Source of the DNA: Elusimicrobia bacterium GWD2_63_28
Lineage (GTDB): Bacteria > Elusimicrobiota > Elusimicrobia > Elusimicrobiales > UBA9959
Direction: 5' to 3'
Assembly: GCA_001799895.1 (NCBI GenBank)
Contig: MGUI01000052.1
Span: 1-64,000 of the forward strand
Length of the DNA stretch: 64,000 bases
Under the pieces are notes generated by a model. That model was not told where the DNA came from, made no database searches, and saw nothing but the letters and a program-made list of their open reading frames with translations. Numbering within the stretch: the first letter of the stretch is position 1; each line of letters opens with the position of its first letter. This document shows, piece after piece, positions 1 through 8,153 of this stretch. Position numbers and translations under genes: made by a program.

Positions 1-162
1 GAGGCGGGCGAGATACTGAAGAACTGGAGCGGCCTGCTGAAAGAATCTTTCACCGACTCCGACAACTTCAGCGTGGCTTTTCCCCGAGGCGCGTCAACGG
101 AGCATAAGGCCCTGCTGCTGGCGGCGCTGTTCCTGATAGATATAGTGTATTTCGAGAGGTAG
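1..162 (+). CDS. C-terminal end of a phospholipid scramblase-related protein (5' partial)
   Basis: Open from the first base to a TAG at 160-162; 53 residues remain. The tail has a 'FPRGAS' stretch, then a hydrophobic 'KALLLAALFLIDIVYFER' end. It resembles the final strand and buried C-terminal helix of the scramblase/tubby-like (LURP-one) family, where 'A(L/V)...FLID.(M/V)(Y/F)FE' closes the beta barrel. Bacterial members are of unknown function and usually small and soluble. Only the end is visible, so the assignment rests on this tail. A strong terminator follows at 218-250. Confidence 0.5.
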   Translation, partial: EAGEILKNWSGLLKESFTDSDNFSVAFPRGASTEHKALLLAALFLIDIVYFER

Positions 163-217
163 GAACCGGGGGATCAGGGGACGCTTGACTATGTGACTCT
201 CCGCTAAGCCGCGCCAG

Positions 218-250
218 AACCGCCGGGAAATCCCGGCGGTTTCTTTTTTT
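218..250 (+). terminator. Rho-independent terminator after the scramblase-like gene
   Basis: An 11-bp stem (AACCGCCGGGA / TCCCGGCGGTT) with an AA loop is followed by a T-rich run broken by one C. It ends the plus-strand gene and lies between it and the convergent lipoprotein gene. Confidence 0.9.
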
Positions 251-300
251 TGGGGAAGTTTCCAGGTGCGTTTTCCCGCCTGGGACTTCCCGGGCGCCTC

Positions 301-1908
301 TCAGCGGCACTCCGCCATGTCTTTGAGTTTCTTGCCCTTCTCAGCTACGGTCGTGGCCTTGACGGCTACCGACGCGTATTTCGAGGTCTTCTTGACGGCG
401 AAGACGAACTTGCTGAGCTTGGTTTCAAGCATTACGCCCGTATCCTGGGGGCTATCCTTGGCCGCGGTGATCAGGTCGTAGATGCCGTAGCTCAGTTCGC
501 CGACCGCCATGCACACCTCACGGTCGGCGCCCGTGACGTCGAGCGGTTCGTTCAGGAACTCCCCGTTCCGGATGACCTCGATGGTGCACTTGTTGCTCTG
601 GACGAACATCTCGTCCGTGGCCTTGTACACGCTGCAGGCCGACCGGGCCAGCTCTCCTCCCACCCTGTCCACGCAGGCCTTGTCCGTGTCGACGGGATAC
701 AGGGTGCGGTTGTGGCCTTTCGGGCAGGAGTAGCAGTTGCCGTTGAAATCCCAGAACTGCCCGTCCGCGCAGGTCATGAACTCCTTGGCCGCTCCGTGGC
801 TTTTGGCCTTGGTCAGCGTCTCTTTGAGGTTGGCGCAATCCTTCTTGTAGGCGCTGTCTACCGCGCTGTTGAACCTGGCCGCCGCGGCGGGCACGCTCAG
901 GAGCATGCTCACGGTCTTAGCCGTTCCCCGGCCCATCTTGTCGGCCAGGAGCTCGCACGACGCCCCGGCCACCACGTTCTTGGTGCAGTTGGCCCCGACG
1001 GCGAGATTGGTGTCCGACTTCAGGTTGAGGGGCCCCAGCGCCTGCCTGCAGGCGAGCACAATGCCGTCGCCGTAGAAATCGGCGAGCGAGGCCAGCCCGG
1101 CGAAGAAGGGAAGCTCGCCCGGGGCCAGCGGCACGCAGACGTTCTGCTGGAAGTTCTCCTTGAGCCCCTCGTTGCAGGAGGGGATGCGCTCCCCCAGCAG
1201 GCAGGGGCGCTCCCCGTTCTTGCCGCAATCTCCCTGCTTGCGGCAGGTCCCGCGGATGTTGAGGTAGCCGGGATCGCAGGCGCCGAAGGCCGCGCCCAGC
1301 CCCGCGAACGGCGCCGCTACGCAGGCGTCCTTAGACTTTACATGGGTCGCGGAGCGGCTGTAGTCCTTCGGGCATTTCCAGCAGGTGCCGCCGTCGATAG
1401 GGTCGAAGAAGCTGCCGGGAGGGCAGGAGAGGGACATCACCAGTTTGGCTTCATTCAGGTCCTCTTTTACCCGCTTCACGCAAGAGCGGTCATGGTCTAC
1501 GGCGTAGGCGGTACGCCTGTACCCCTCGCAGTCATAGCAGGCGCCGAGCAGCCCGTCGCCGCCCTTCACGTCCCAGAACTGCCCGTCGGGACAGCCCTGG
1601 CCGACCCGCTTGTTCTTGCGCTTCTTGTCGGCTTTCTTGAATTTCTCGTAGGAGGGCCTGACGCAGGCCTTATCGCTCTTGACGTGGTACGCCGTGCGGT
1701 TGTTGTGCTCCGGGCATTCCCAGCAGGTGCCACCGTCGATAGGATCGAAGAACGAGCCCTTCGGACACGCGCTCGGCTTTGGTCCCACCTTGGTCGCCTC
1801 GCTGATCGTGCAGGGCTTCTGGTCGTTCCCGCCGCAGCCCGCGGCGATAGCCTTGGAACTGCATGCGGCCAGCAACAGTACTGCCACTACCAATCGTATC
1901 GGAATCAT
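301..1908 (-). CDS. Cys-rich repeat lipoprotein, function unknown
   Basis: 535 residues. The N-terminus is a lipoprotein signal with lipobox LLAAC (Cys16). The body carries four copies of a Cys-rich module at about residues 48-83, 106-143, 162-197 and 380-413. Each follows the pattern 'CP.G.F(F/W)D...G.C(W/Y).CP', then an Arg-Thr/Ser-Ala-x-(H/P)-V stretch and a closing 'ACV'. Modules 1 and 3 are nearly identical (both contain 'GSFFDPIDGGTCW'), so they are recent internal duplications. The even Cys count per module suggests disulphides or metal sites outside the cytoplasm. A GGGGGA Shine-Dalgarno lies just upstream of ATG 1908. No named family is recognised; a surface or adhesive role is only a guess. 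Confidence 0.75.
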   Translation of the reverse strand: MIPIRLVVAVLLLAACSSKAIAAGCGGNDQKPCTISEATKVGPKPSACPKGSFFDPIDGGTCWECPEHNNRTAYHVKSDKACVRPSYEKFKKADKKRKNKRVGQGCPDGQFWDVKGGDGLLGACYDCEGYRRTAYAVDHDRSCVKRVKEDLNEAKLVMSLSCPPGSFFDPIDGGTCWKCPKDYSRSATHVKSKDACVAAPFAGLGAAFGACDPGYLNIRGTCRKQGDCGKNGERPCLLGERIPSCNEGLKENFQQNVCVPLAPGELPFFAGLASLADFYGDGIVLACRQALGPLNLKSDTNLAVGANCTKNVVAGASCELLADKMGRGTAKTVSMLLSVPAAAARFNSAVDSAYKKDCANLKETLTKAKSHGAAKEFMTCADGQFWDFNGNCYSCPKGHNRTLYPVDTDKACVDRVGGELARSACSVYKATDEMFVQSNKCTIEVIRNGEFLNEPLDVTGADREVCMAVGELSYGIYDLITAAKDSPQDTGVMLETKLSKFVFAVKKTSKYASVAVKATTVAEKGKKLKDMAECR

Positions 1909-1950
1909 TTGTTTGTCCCCCAGTTTAACCCAAAATCCTTCCCCGTTGGT

Positions 1951-1979
1951 ATTCTATACAATATCGAATTTTTCTACAA
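1951..1979 (-). promoter_or_regulatory. Probable promoter of the Cys-rich lipoprotein gene
   Basis: On the minus strand TTGTAG (1979-1974) and TAGAAT (1956-1951) are 17 bases apart, about 40 bases before the start codon. TAGAAT recurs as a -10 box elsewhere in this window. Confidence 0.5.
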
Positions 1980-2098
1980 ATACAACCGGAACTGAAACCG
2001 GCAGCCGTTAGCGGGGGTCTTTAACTCCGGCAAAATAATCCCGGGAAAAAGGTAAAAAATGCGCGGCTTTTTGTTACCATAGAGGGGGGTTAGCGTAT

Positions 2099-2118
2099 AT
2101 AGTGCTCAAAATCACTAT
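2099..2118. promoter_or_regulatory. Inverted repeat upstream of the secretin-like gene
   Basis: ATAGTG and CACTAT are separated by 8 bases, about 35 bases before the start of the secretin-like lipoprotein gene, in the AT-rich promoter region (1909-2151) shared with the divergent lipoprotein gene. It may be an operator; no regulator is identified. Confidence 0.3.
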
Positions 2119-2151
2119 TTTGCGTACGGTTATATCGAGGGGGGAGTTTTG

Positions 2152-3954
2152 ATGAAAAAATATATATCCCGGCTCACGCTGGTATGTCTGCTGGCCGCGT
2201 TCCAGGCGGGTTGCGCCGCCACCGGGCCGCGCGCCCGGTCCCTGGCCCCGGACTATCTCGCCACGGTCCCTGTCGCGCGCCTGCTGCCGCCCAAGGACAG
2301 CAAGAAGCCCTCTGACCTCAACATCCGCAGGGCCGTTGCTGCGCTTCAGAAAGGTAAATACGGTAAGGCGTCGCAGGAGCTGAATAATGCCCTGCGCTCC
2401 GACCCCTCTAACTCCAACTTCCAGTTCCTCAACGGGCTGGCCTATCACCTGATGGCCGAGAACGGGGACGCCAACCAGTACGAGCAGGCCCAGATAGGGT
2501 ACAACATGGCCCTTAAGTTCAATCCCGACAACTGGCTGGCCTCCCAGCAGCTGGGCCGGATCTCCCTGGCCAGGAAGGACTATGCCCGGGCCCAGGAATA
2601 TTTCGCCCACGCGCTCCTGTACCAGCCGGAGGACCCGGACCTGCTCTGCGGACTGGCCCAGGCCTCCTATTACGCGGAGGACCTGGAGACGGCGCTGCCG
2701 GCCATTATCCGCGCCAGGGAACTCAGCCCCGGGTCCGCCGGCATAGCGGGCGCCCACGCGCTTATCTCGGCCGCCGCCGGGCGGTTCGAAGAAGCCAGGA
2801 CGCAGCTGGCCACTTACAACAAGACGGAACCCAACAGGGTCCGCGTGGCGCGGCTTGCGGGCAAGCTGGCGCAATGGGAGGGCCTGCGCGACGCGATAGG
2901 GGATGAAAACGTACAGGAAATACTTTCCACAGGCCCGGTAAAGCCCGCGGAGCCGGCCGCGGCGGGTCTCGTCCCGCCTGAGGGGCCGCCGGTAGAGGAA
3001 GCGAATGAAGAGAAAATGATCATTCTCGATGTCTCCATGATCCGGACCGAGGAGTACGAGACCACCAACAAGGGCGTGAACCTGCTTGAGGGCCTTATGG
3101 CCCAGTTCAGCGGCGATGAAACCTTCACCAAGACCTGGCAGACCGCCGCCGCCCCGACCTATACGAAAGTGCTGACCCGCAAGATCTCCGTGCCGGAGGT
3201 TAAATACAACCTCAACATCTTTAACGCGGCCGACGACCGCAACGAGATCCTGGCCCGGCCTACCCTGGTGGCGCTTAACGGGAAAGAGTCGAAGTTCTTC
3301 GCCGGCTCTACGCTGGAAGTGGCCATAACCGGGACCCAGGAGGGAAGCCTGAAGACCATCGAGGTGGGCGTTACGCTGACGGTCACGCCGACTTTCCTGC
3401 CGAGCGGCCGCATCATGCTCGACGTTACGGCGGGGCGGTCCTTCTTCGAGATCGGGGCCGTGGGAACCTTCAAGGAAAGCATCCGGTCGTCGAAGAACTC
3501 GGTGACGGCCAGCGTTGTGATGTCCCCCGAACAGACCCTGGTGCTGAGCGGCTTGCGCGAGAAGCAGACTACCGAGACGAAGTCGGGCGTTCCCATCCTG
3601 CGCGATATCCCCGTCATCCAGTACCTGTTTTCCAATGAGAAGACCATGGACTTCAACAAGTCGGTCATAATCCTGATCTCGCCGCGCCGGCCGCATCCCG
3701 GGGTGGACACTTCGCCGGAACCGGAACTTGTGCGGGCGATACGCAACGAGTCACCGTACCTGAAGGCGTACCGCGAGCGCTTCGGGCATATGTTCGTGAA
3801 GGACACTAACATAGAGCATATATGGGGGAACCTGGCCCACTACAAGGTTTTCCGGGAGCTCTATAAGACCGGTACCTTCGACCAGCGCTGGTGGGGGGAA
3901 CGGGAGAGCCTTAACCAGGTACTGCGCCGCTCGCTGAGCTTCCTGTACTACTAA
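2152..3954 (+). CDS. TPR-secretin lipoprotein (type II/III secretion or pilus secretin family)
   Basis: 600 residues from ATG 2152, which has a GAGGGGGGAG ribosome site; the in-frame TTG one codon earlier is unlikely. The N-terminus is a lipoprotein signal (lipobox QAGC). Residues about 60-210 hold TPR-like repeats ('KYGKASQELNNALRSDPSN' and further copies). Residues about 285-500 match the secretin C-terminal domain: 'ARPTLVALNGKES', 'VGVTLTVTPTFLPSG', and the diagnostic 'GVPILRDIPVIQYLF'. Secretins form outer-membrane channels for type II secretion, type IV pili or type III secretion. Fusion to N-terminal TPRs instead of N-domains, together with the lipobox, is unusual. No other secretion genes are in the window, so the partner system is unknown. 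Confidence 0.85.
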   Translation: MKKYISRLTLVCLLAAFQAGCAATGPRARSLAPDYLATVPVARLLPPKDSKKPSDLNIRRAVAALQKGKYGKASQELNNALRSDPSNSNFQFLNGLAYHLMAENGDANQYEQAQIGYNMALKFNPDNWLASQQLGRISLARKDYARAQEYFAHALLYQPEDPDLLCGLAQASYYAEDLETALPAIIRARELSPGSAGIAGAHALISAAAGRFEEARTQLATYNKTEPNRVRVARLAGKLAQWEGLRDAIGDENVQEILSTGPVKPAEPAAAGLVPPEGPPVEEANEEKMIILDVSMIRTEEYETTNKGVNLLEGLMAQFSGDETFTKTWQTAAAPTYTKVLTRKISVPEVKYNLNIFNAADDRNEILARPTLVALNGKESKFFAGSTLEVAITGTQEGSLKTIEVGVTLTVTPTFLPSGRIMLDVTAGRSFFEIGAVGTFKESIRSSKNSVTASVVMSPEQTLVLSGLREKQTTETKSGVPILRDIPVIQYLFSNEKTMDFNKSVIILISPRRPHPGVDTSPEPELVRAIRNESPYLKAYRERFGHMFVKDTNIEHIWGNLAHYKVFRELYKTGTFDQRWWGERESLNQVLRRSLSFLYY

Positions 3955-3959
3955 ACGCT

Positions 3960-3988
3960 GGGGACGCTGCTTAGTTTTTGAGTTGTTT
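3960..3988 (+). repeat. Single arm of a dispersed palindromic repeat
   Basis: A 29-base unit beginning GGGGACGCTGCTTAG and ending GAGTTGTTT, five bases after the secretin-like gene. It is identical to each arm of the inverted-repeat element at 48040-48151. Such units resemble REP/REPIN-type sequences mobilised in trans by REP-associated tyrosine (Y1) transposases; no such transposase gene is present here. Confidence 0.8.
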
Positions 3989-3991
3989 AAG

Positions 3992-4015
3992 CCGCCGGGG
4001 AAACCCGGCGGTTTT
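3992..4015 (+). terminator. Terminator after the secretin-like gene
   Basis: CCGCCGGG / CCCGGCGG stem with a GAAA loop and a TTTT tail directly follows the solo repeat arm. Confidence 0.8.
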
Positions 4016-4077
4016 GCTTAAAAGGAGAGCCAAAAGGTACCAGGAGACTATTTCTCTTGCCGCGCTGATTTTCCTGT

Positions 4078-5307
4078 TCAGTCTGAGCGTGAAGTCTTAA
4101 ATCTGCCTGCCAGGCTGTCAAAAAACCGCGCCTGCAGCAGAAAGATTACCGGCAAGAGCGGCACACTAAAGCGGGAACTGCTGAAGATCAGCAGCGGCGC
4201 CGCGACACCGGCCGCGAAAGTCAGCAAAAGGCACAGCGGGGCGGCTGCGGACGGACCCTCAGCCCCGGAGCCCCCCTTGACTATAATCCCTCCCAGTAAG
4301 GCGAATAAAGACATCAGGTAAAAAACCTTTTCAATCAGGGGCGCGCGGCTTCCCGCCGCAAACTCCGAGAAGGGCAGGGGCATGCTCCAGCCATCTTTTT
4401 TAATATCCATAAAATACATGAGCCTTTGCGCCACCAGGTTTAAAAACTGCGCCGGCCGCCGCAGGATAAAGCTGAAGCCGGACGGTTCTACGATGACCGG
4501 GTAAGGCCAGCTATAACCTTTCGCATTTGGATTATTACCGGCCTGGAACCTGAACGAGGACCCCTTGGACACGAGAATAACCTGCCCTTCGCGCAGTGAA
4601 TGATGAACTGACCAGAAGCCGACTATGATCAAGAACGGGAGAAGATAGGCGCCGACAGGGGCCAGCGCTTTGCGCAGGGAGAATTCCTGGCTGGCGCGCG
4701 CCCGCAGGTAGAAGCACAGGCACCCCGCAGGCACAAGCAGCAGGTATCTAACCTGGACCAGGACGATAGCGGCAGCCAGCAGGCCGGCAAGTACCGGTAC
4801 CAGTGATCCTTTCCATGGCTTTTCGGCACGCCACACAGCAAGCAGAAAAAGATGGCACAGGATCAGGAACCCCAGGAGGGTTTCGTACTGTATAAGATTG
4901 GCGTAAATATGGAATTTATTGGACAGAGCCAGAAAAACAGCCGCCATTAAACCGGCCCGCCAGCCCAAGAATCTCGCCCCGAACAGATAAACGATAACAA
5001 CGGACAGCACATACAGGACCCAGGCAACTACTTTAACCGTCAGGAATATGCGCTGCGGGGCCGGGTCTAACCGGTACAGCAGCCCCAGATATATCTGATA
5101 GCCGGGTGAGTGGTAAATATCCTGCAGATTCAGGAAATCTTTGCTCTGGGCGATTGAAAGCATCCCATTGATGTAGGAACTGCCATCTATCTCCAGGCGC
5201 CCGCTGAACCAGGGGACATTGCCGGCCGCCATAGAGAACCTGAGGGCGGCAAACAGCCCTGCCGCTATCAGGCAGATCCCCACAGAATAAAAAATGTTTT
5301 TTTTCAT
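4078..5307 (-). CDS. Polytopic membrane protein, GT-C/PMT-type glycosyltransferase-like
   Basis: 409 residues with roughly ten hydrophobic segments. The first extracytoplasmic loop carries an acidic residue ('RLEIDGSSY') and 'HSPGYQIYLGLLY', the arrangement typical of dolichyl-phosphate-mannose mannosyltransferase/ArnT-like (PMT_2, GT39/GT83) proteins, which move sugars from polyprenyl-phosphate donors on the outer face of the membrane. At 409 residues it is somewhat short, with a reduced C-terminal soluble part. It stands alone between convergent and parallel genes. A role in lipid or protein glycosylation is inferred; the acceptor is unknown. Confidence 0.65.
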   Translation of the reverse strand: MKKNIFYSVGICLIAAGLFAALRFSMAAGNVPWFSGRLEIDGSSYINGMLSIAQSKDFLNLQDIYHSPGYQIYLGLLYRLDPAPQRIFLTVKVVAWVLYVLSVVIVYLFGARFLGWRAGLMAAVFLALSNKFHIYANLIQYETLLGFLILCHLFLLAVWRAEKPWKGSLVPVLAGLLAAAIVLVQVRYLLLVPAGCLCFYLRARASQEFSLRKALAPVGAYLLPFLIIVGFWSVHHSLREGQVILVSKGSSFRFQAGNNPNAKGYSWPYPVIVEPSGFSFILRRPAQFLNLVAQRLMYFMDIKKDGWSMPLPFSEFAAGSRAPLIEKVFYLMSLFALLGGIIVKGGSGAEGPSAAAPLCLLLTFAAGVAAPLLIFSSSRFSVPLLPVIFLLQARFFDSLAGRFKTSRSD

Positions 5308-5378
5308 GCCGGGAACTGCGCCACCTGGCCGGGGAACACCGGCGTTTAGCGGCCGCGTGCGGCCGCGGCCGTTCGCTT

Positions 5379-6008
5379 TTATTGGGGGAAGAAGGCTTTC
5401 TTGGCGCCGTCTATCATGAACTGCACCGCGGTGGCCGCCAGGATGAGGCCCATGAGGCGGGTGGTGATGTTCATGACTATAGGGTTCACCTTGGAGGCCT
5501 TTTTAATGCTGATGCGGAAGATCAGGTAGCAGGCCAGGCCCACCAGCAGGAAAAGCAAAAGGAGCATGCCGTCGTAGAGCAGGTTCTTCGCCTTGGACTC
5601 CAGCAGGATGGCCGTGGTTATGGCGCCGGGGCCGGACAGCATGGGGATGGCCAGGGGAGTTATGGAGACGTCCTGCTTGGCCGCGCCCTCCTCTTTTTCC
5701 TCTTCGGTCTCCTGCACCCCCGAGCGTTTGGCGCGCAGGTTGTCGAGCGAGACCAGCAGCAGCAGCAGGCCGCCGGCCATCTGGAAGGCGGCAATGGTGA
5801 TGCCGAACACCCTGAACAGGGCGTTGCCGGTGGCGGCGAAAAGTATCAGCACCAGGGTAGCCGTTATACAGGCGGTGCGGGCCATCTTCAGGCGCTCGCC
5901 CTCGGTGTTCTCCGGGGTCATCGCGAAGAAGGTGGGCACGGCGGCCAGTGGGTTGATAATGGCGAACAGCGAGCCGGCGCTCATGAGGGCGAAGTTTAGT
6001 ATTTCCAT
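5379..6008 (-). CDS. MarC-family integral membrane protein
   Basis: 209 residues from ATG 6008. Six hydrophobic segments in the MarC (UPF0056) arrangement: an N-terminal 'FAIINPLAAVPTFFAMT', a charged mid-loop rich in Glu (about 110-125), and 'PLAIPMLSGPGAITTAI', the family signature. MarC proteins are inner-membrane proteins of unresolved function; the old multiple-antibiotic-resistance link is not upheld. Upstream extension of the frame to 6257 has no family match and crosses the promoter. The TATACT box at 6021-6016 lies only 7 bases before the ATG, so the message is probably leaderless. Confidence 0.9.
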   Translation of the reverse strand: MEILNFALMSAGSLFAIINPLAAVPTFFAMTPENTEGERLKMARTACITATLVLILFAATGNALFRVFGITIAAFQMAGGLLLLLVSLDNLRAKRSGVQETEEEKEEGAAKQDVSITPLAIPMLSGPGAITTAILLESKAKNLLYDGMLLLLFLLVGLACYLIFRISIKKASKVNPIVMNITTRLMGLILAATAVQFMIDGAKKAFFPQ

Positions 6009-6024
6009 CGGAGCCAGTATATAA

Positions 6025-6270
6025 TTTAGAGGTCCGGCCGCGGAAGGGGCTGGCGCCCGCCAGGGTTTCGTCTTCGACAAGAACGGCCTGCTGGGCCTCA
6101 AGATGCCTGAGTTCAAGATGGTGGACGCAGCCGGCAAGGCGGTTCCCGTGAGTTCGGTCATAACCGGCGGCCAGGGGGCCCGCCGCTCTGCGTTGCGCCG
6201 GCGGTCCCGCCCGCGCACAAAAAACAGGCGGGTTTTTGATATTATAGATACAATCAAAGGGCCGTCTTAG
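6025..6270 (+). pseudogene. Orphan coding remnant between marC and the nucleotidyltransferase
   Basis: Open from just after a TAA at 6022-6024 to TAG at 6268-6270 with no credible start. The middle part reads 'GFVFDKNGLLGLKMPEFK', then 'MVDAAGKAVPVSSVITGG', with codon use like real genes of this genome; the last 30 codons look random. It appears to be a surviving piece, perhaps a C-terminal end, of a larger gene. The stretch also holds the marC promoter at its left edge and the likely promoter of the next gene at its right edge (TATTAT near 6239). The family is not recognised. Confidence 0.4.
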
Positions 6271-6282
6271 GAACTCCTGAAT

Positions 6283-7908
6283 ATGCAGATCGTCATCCCC
6301 ATGTCCGGCACCGGCAACCGCTTTTTACAGGCGGGCTACAAGGCGCCGAAGCCGCTGATAGAAGCGGACGGCAGGCCGCTCATCGAGCACGTGGTCGGCA
6401 TGTACCCCGGCGAGAAGGATATTATTTTTATCTGCTCGAAGGACCACCTGCGCGAGACGCCCCTGGAGGGGGTGCTCAGGCGCATCGCCCCCGGCGCGCG
6501 GATAGTGCCCGTGGACCCGCACAAGAAGGGGCCGGTCTTCGCCGTGTCGCAGGCCGCGGAGCTCATAAAAGACGACGAGGAGGTCATAGTAAGCTACTGC
6601 GACTTCTCGAGGCATTGCGACTACGCCGCTTTCCTTTCCTCCGCGCGCGGCCAGGGCGCCGACGGGGCCGTAACGGCCTACCGCGGCTTTCATCCGCACA
6701 TGCTCTATCCCACCAACTACGCTTTCATCCGCGAGGAAGGCGGGCTGCTGAGGGAGATACGGGAAAAACAGCCCTTTACCGCCGACCGGATGGCGGAGTT
6801 CGCGTCGGACGGCTCCTACTATTTCCGGAAGGGCGCCTACGTGAAGAAATATTTCGCCGAACTCATGGCGCTGGACCTGAACCTCAACGGCGAGTATTAC
6901 GTGAGCCTGGTCTACAACCTGCTGGTCCGCGATGGGCTGAAGGTGTCGGTTCACGAGATAGAGCACATGCTGCAGTGGGGGGCGCCGCGCGACCTGGAGG
7001 AGTACCAGAAATGGTCGGACTACTTCCGCGCCGCGGTGCTGCCGCAGCCCAACATTGCCGCGGCCCCGGGAAGCATAAACCTGATGCCGCTGGCGGGCAG
7101 GGGGGCGCGCTTCGCCAGCGAGGGCTGGGCCGCGCCGAAACCGCTGGCGGAGGTCAGCGGCCGGCCCATGGCGGTGCAGGCCGCGTCCTGCCTGCCCCGG
7201 GCGGAGAAGAATATTTTCGTCTGTCTGAACGAGCACCTTGAAAAATACCCGCTGCGCGACGCCCTGCGCGCGGCCGTCCCCGGCGCGAAGATCGTGGCGC
7301 TGGACGGGGTGACCGGCGGCCAGGCCTGCACCTGCGAACTCGGCCTGCGCGGGGAAGACCCCGAGGCGCCGCTGCTGATAGCTCCGTCGGACTGGGGCTT
7401 CCGCTGGGACGCGGCCGCCTACGCCGCGCTGGCCGGCGACCCGGGCGTGGACGCCGTGCTGTGGAGCTTCACCCGTCACCGCATGGCGGAGGCAAAGCCG
7501 GAGATGTTCGGCTGGATAGAGGCCGGCCCGGACGGCGCCGTCAGGCGGGTCTCGGTGAAGGCCCCCGTTTCCGCGGACCCCTATAACGACCACGGGATCC
7601 TGGCCGTGTTTTTCTTCAGGAAGGCCAGGTTCTTCCTGGAGGGCCTGCGGGATATCTACGCGCGCGGCCTGCGCGTGAACGGGGAGTTCTACGCGGACAG
7701 CGTTGCGCAGGCCCTGGTCGAGAGCGGGCGGCGGGTGAAGGTTTTTCCCGTCGACCATTACGCTTCCTGGGGCACGCCCGATGAGCTGCGCACCTTCGAA
7801 TACTGGCAGAGCTATTTCCACAAGGCCCCGGCCCATCCCTACCGGCTTGAGAAGGACATCTCCATGGCGCCGGGCGCGGCGCGGCGAGGGGAAAAGGCGG
7901 CGCCATGA
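6283..7908 (+). CDS. Tandem sugar-nucleotidyltransferase (two fused nucleotidyltransferase domains)
   Basis: 541 residues made of two homologous GT-A-fold nucleotidyltransferase domains, about 1-250 and 264-520. Domain 1 has 'PMSGTGNRF', 'APKPLIEADG' and a metal-site Asp107 ('SYCDF'). Domain 2 repeats this as 'LAGRGARFASEG', 'APKPLAEVSG' and Asp370 ('PSDWGF'). Both end in a parallel 'W(G)(A/T)P.(D/E)L..(Y/F).(Y/K)W' stretch. The family makes NDP-sugars from sugar-1-phosphates for capsule or LPS. The Arg of the usual GxGxR(F) loop is present in domain 2; domain 1 has Asn-Arg. The next gene starts inside its stop (ATGA), so this begins an operon. Confidence 0.85.
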   Translation: MQIVIPMSGTGNRFLQAGYKAPKPLIEADGRPLIEHVVGMYPGEKDIIFICSKDHLRETPLEGVLRRIAPGARIVPVDPHKKGPVFAVSQAAELIKDDEEVIVSYCDFSRHCDYAAFLSSARGQGADGAVTAYRGFHPHMLYPTNYAFIREEGGLLREIREKQPFTADRMAEFASDGSYYFRKGAYVKKYFAELMALDLNLNGEYYVSLVYNLLVRDGLKVSVHEIEHMLQWGAPRDLEEYQKWSDYFRAAVLPQPNIAAAPGSINLMPLAGRGARFASEGWAAPKPLAEVSGRPMAVQAASCLPRAEKNIFVCLNEHLEKYPLRDALRAAVPGAKIVALDGVTGGQACTCELGLRGEDPEAPLLIAPSDWGFRWDAAAYAALAGDPGVDAVLWSFTRHRMAEAKPEMFGWIEAGPDGAVRRVSVKAPVSADPYNDHGILAVFFFRKARFFLEGLRDIYARGLRVNGEFYADSVAQALVESGRRVKVFPVDHYASWGTPDELRTFEYWQSYFHKAPAHPYRLEKDISMAPGAARRGEKAAP

Positions 7909-8153
7909 AATTTTCGGTAGTCGTGCCCCGCTATAACGAGGCGGAGAATCTCCCGCCGCCTGATTTCTCGCTGGACCTGTACGCGCTGTACCTGGCCAGG
8001 GTCCGGGGCCTGGAGCTGCTGCGCTTCGACGTGCTCTTCCCGGAACGGCCGCGCGGCCGGTCCCATTGGAACACCGGGCTGGCGGGGAAATGGAAGTTCA
8101 TCAGGCGGACGGCGGCGTTCAGCCTTAAGCTGAAAAAGGGGCTTGGCCTATGA
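7905..8153 (+). pseudogene. Family 2 glycosyltransferase remnant with a large internal in-frame deletion
   Basis: 82 codons. Residues 1-17 are a perfect GT2 start ('MKFSVVVPRYNEAENLP'). From residue 20 the sequence jumps to what looks like a GT2 tail: 'FSLDLYALYLARVRGL', then 'ERPRGRSHWNTG' and 'WKFIRRTAAFSLKLKKGL'. The nucleotide-binding and catalytic DxD core (some 150 or more residues) is missing, yet the frame is intact and both neighbours overlap it by ATGA junctions. It cannot be an active transferase. A genuine short protein or an assembly deletion cannot be excluded. Confidence 0.75.

Noticed and set aside
250-1995. Long plus-strand open frame (about 580 codons) opposite the Cys-rich lipoprotein
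   Set aside because: No ribosome site or family; the opposite strand has a lipoprotein signal and four repeated modules. High-GC third positions keep antisense frames open.
2074-3696. Minus-strand open frame opposite the secretin-like gene
   Set aside because: Antisense shadow; the sense strand has clear secretin motifs and a ribosome site.
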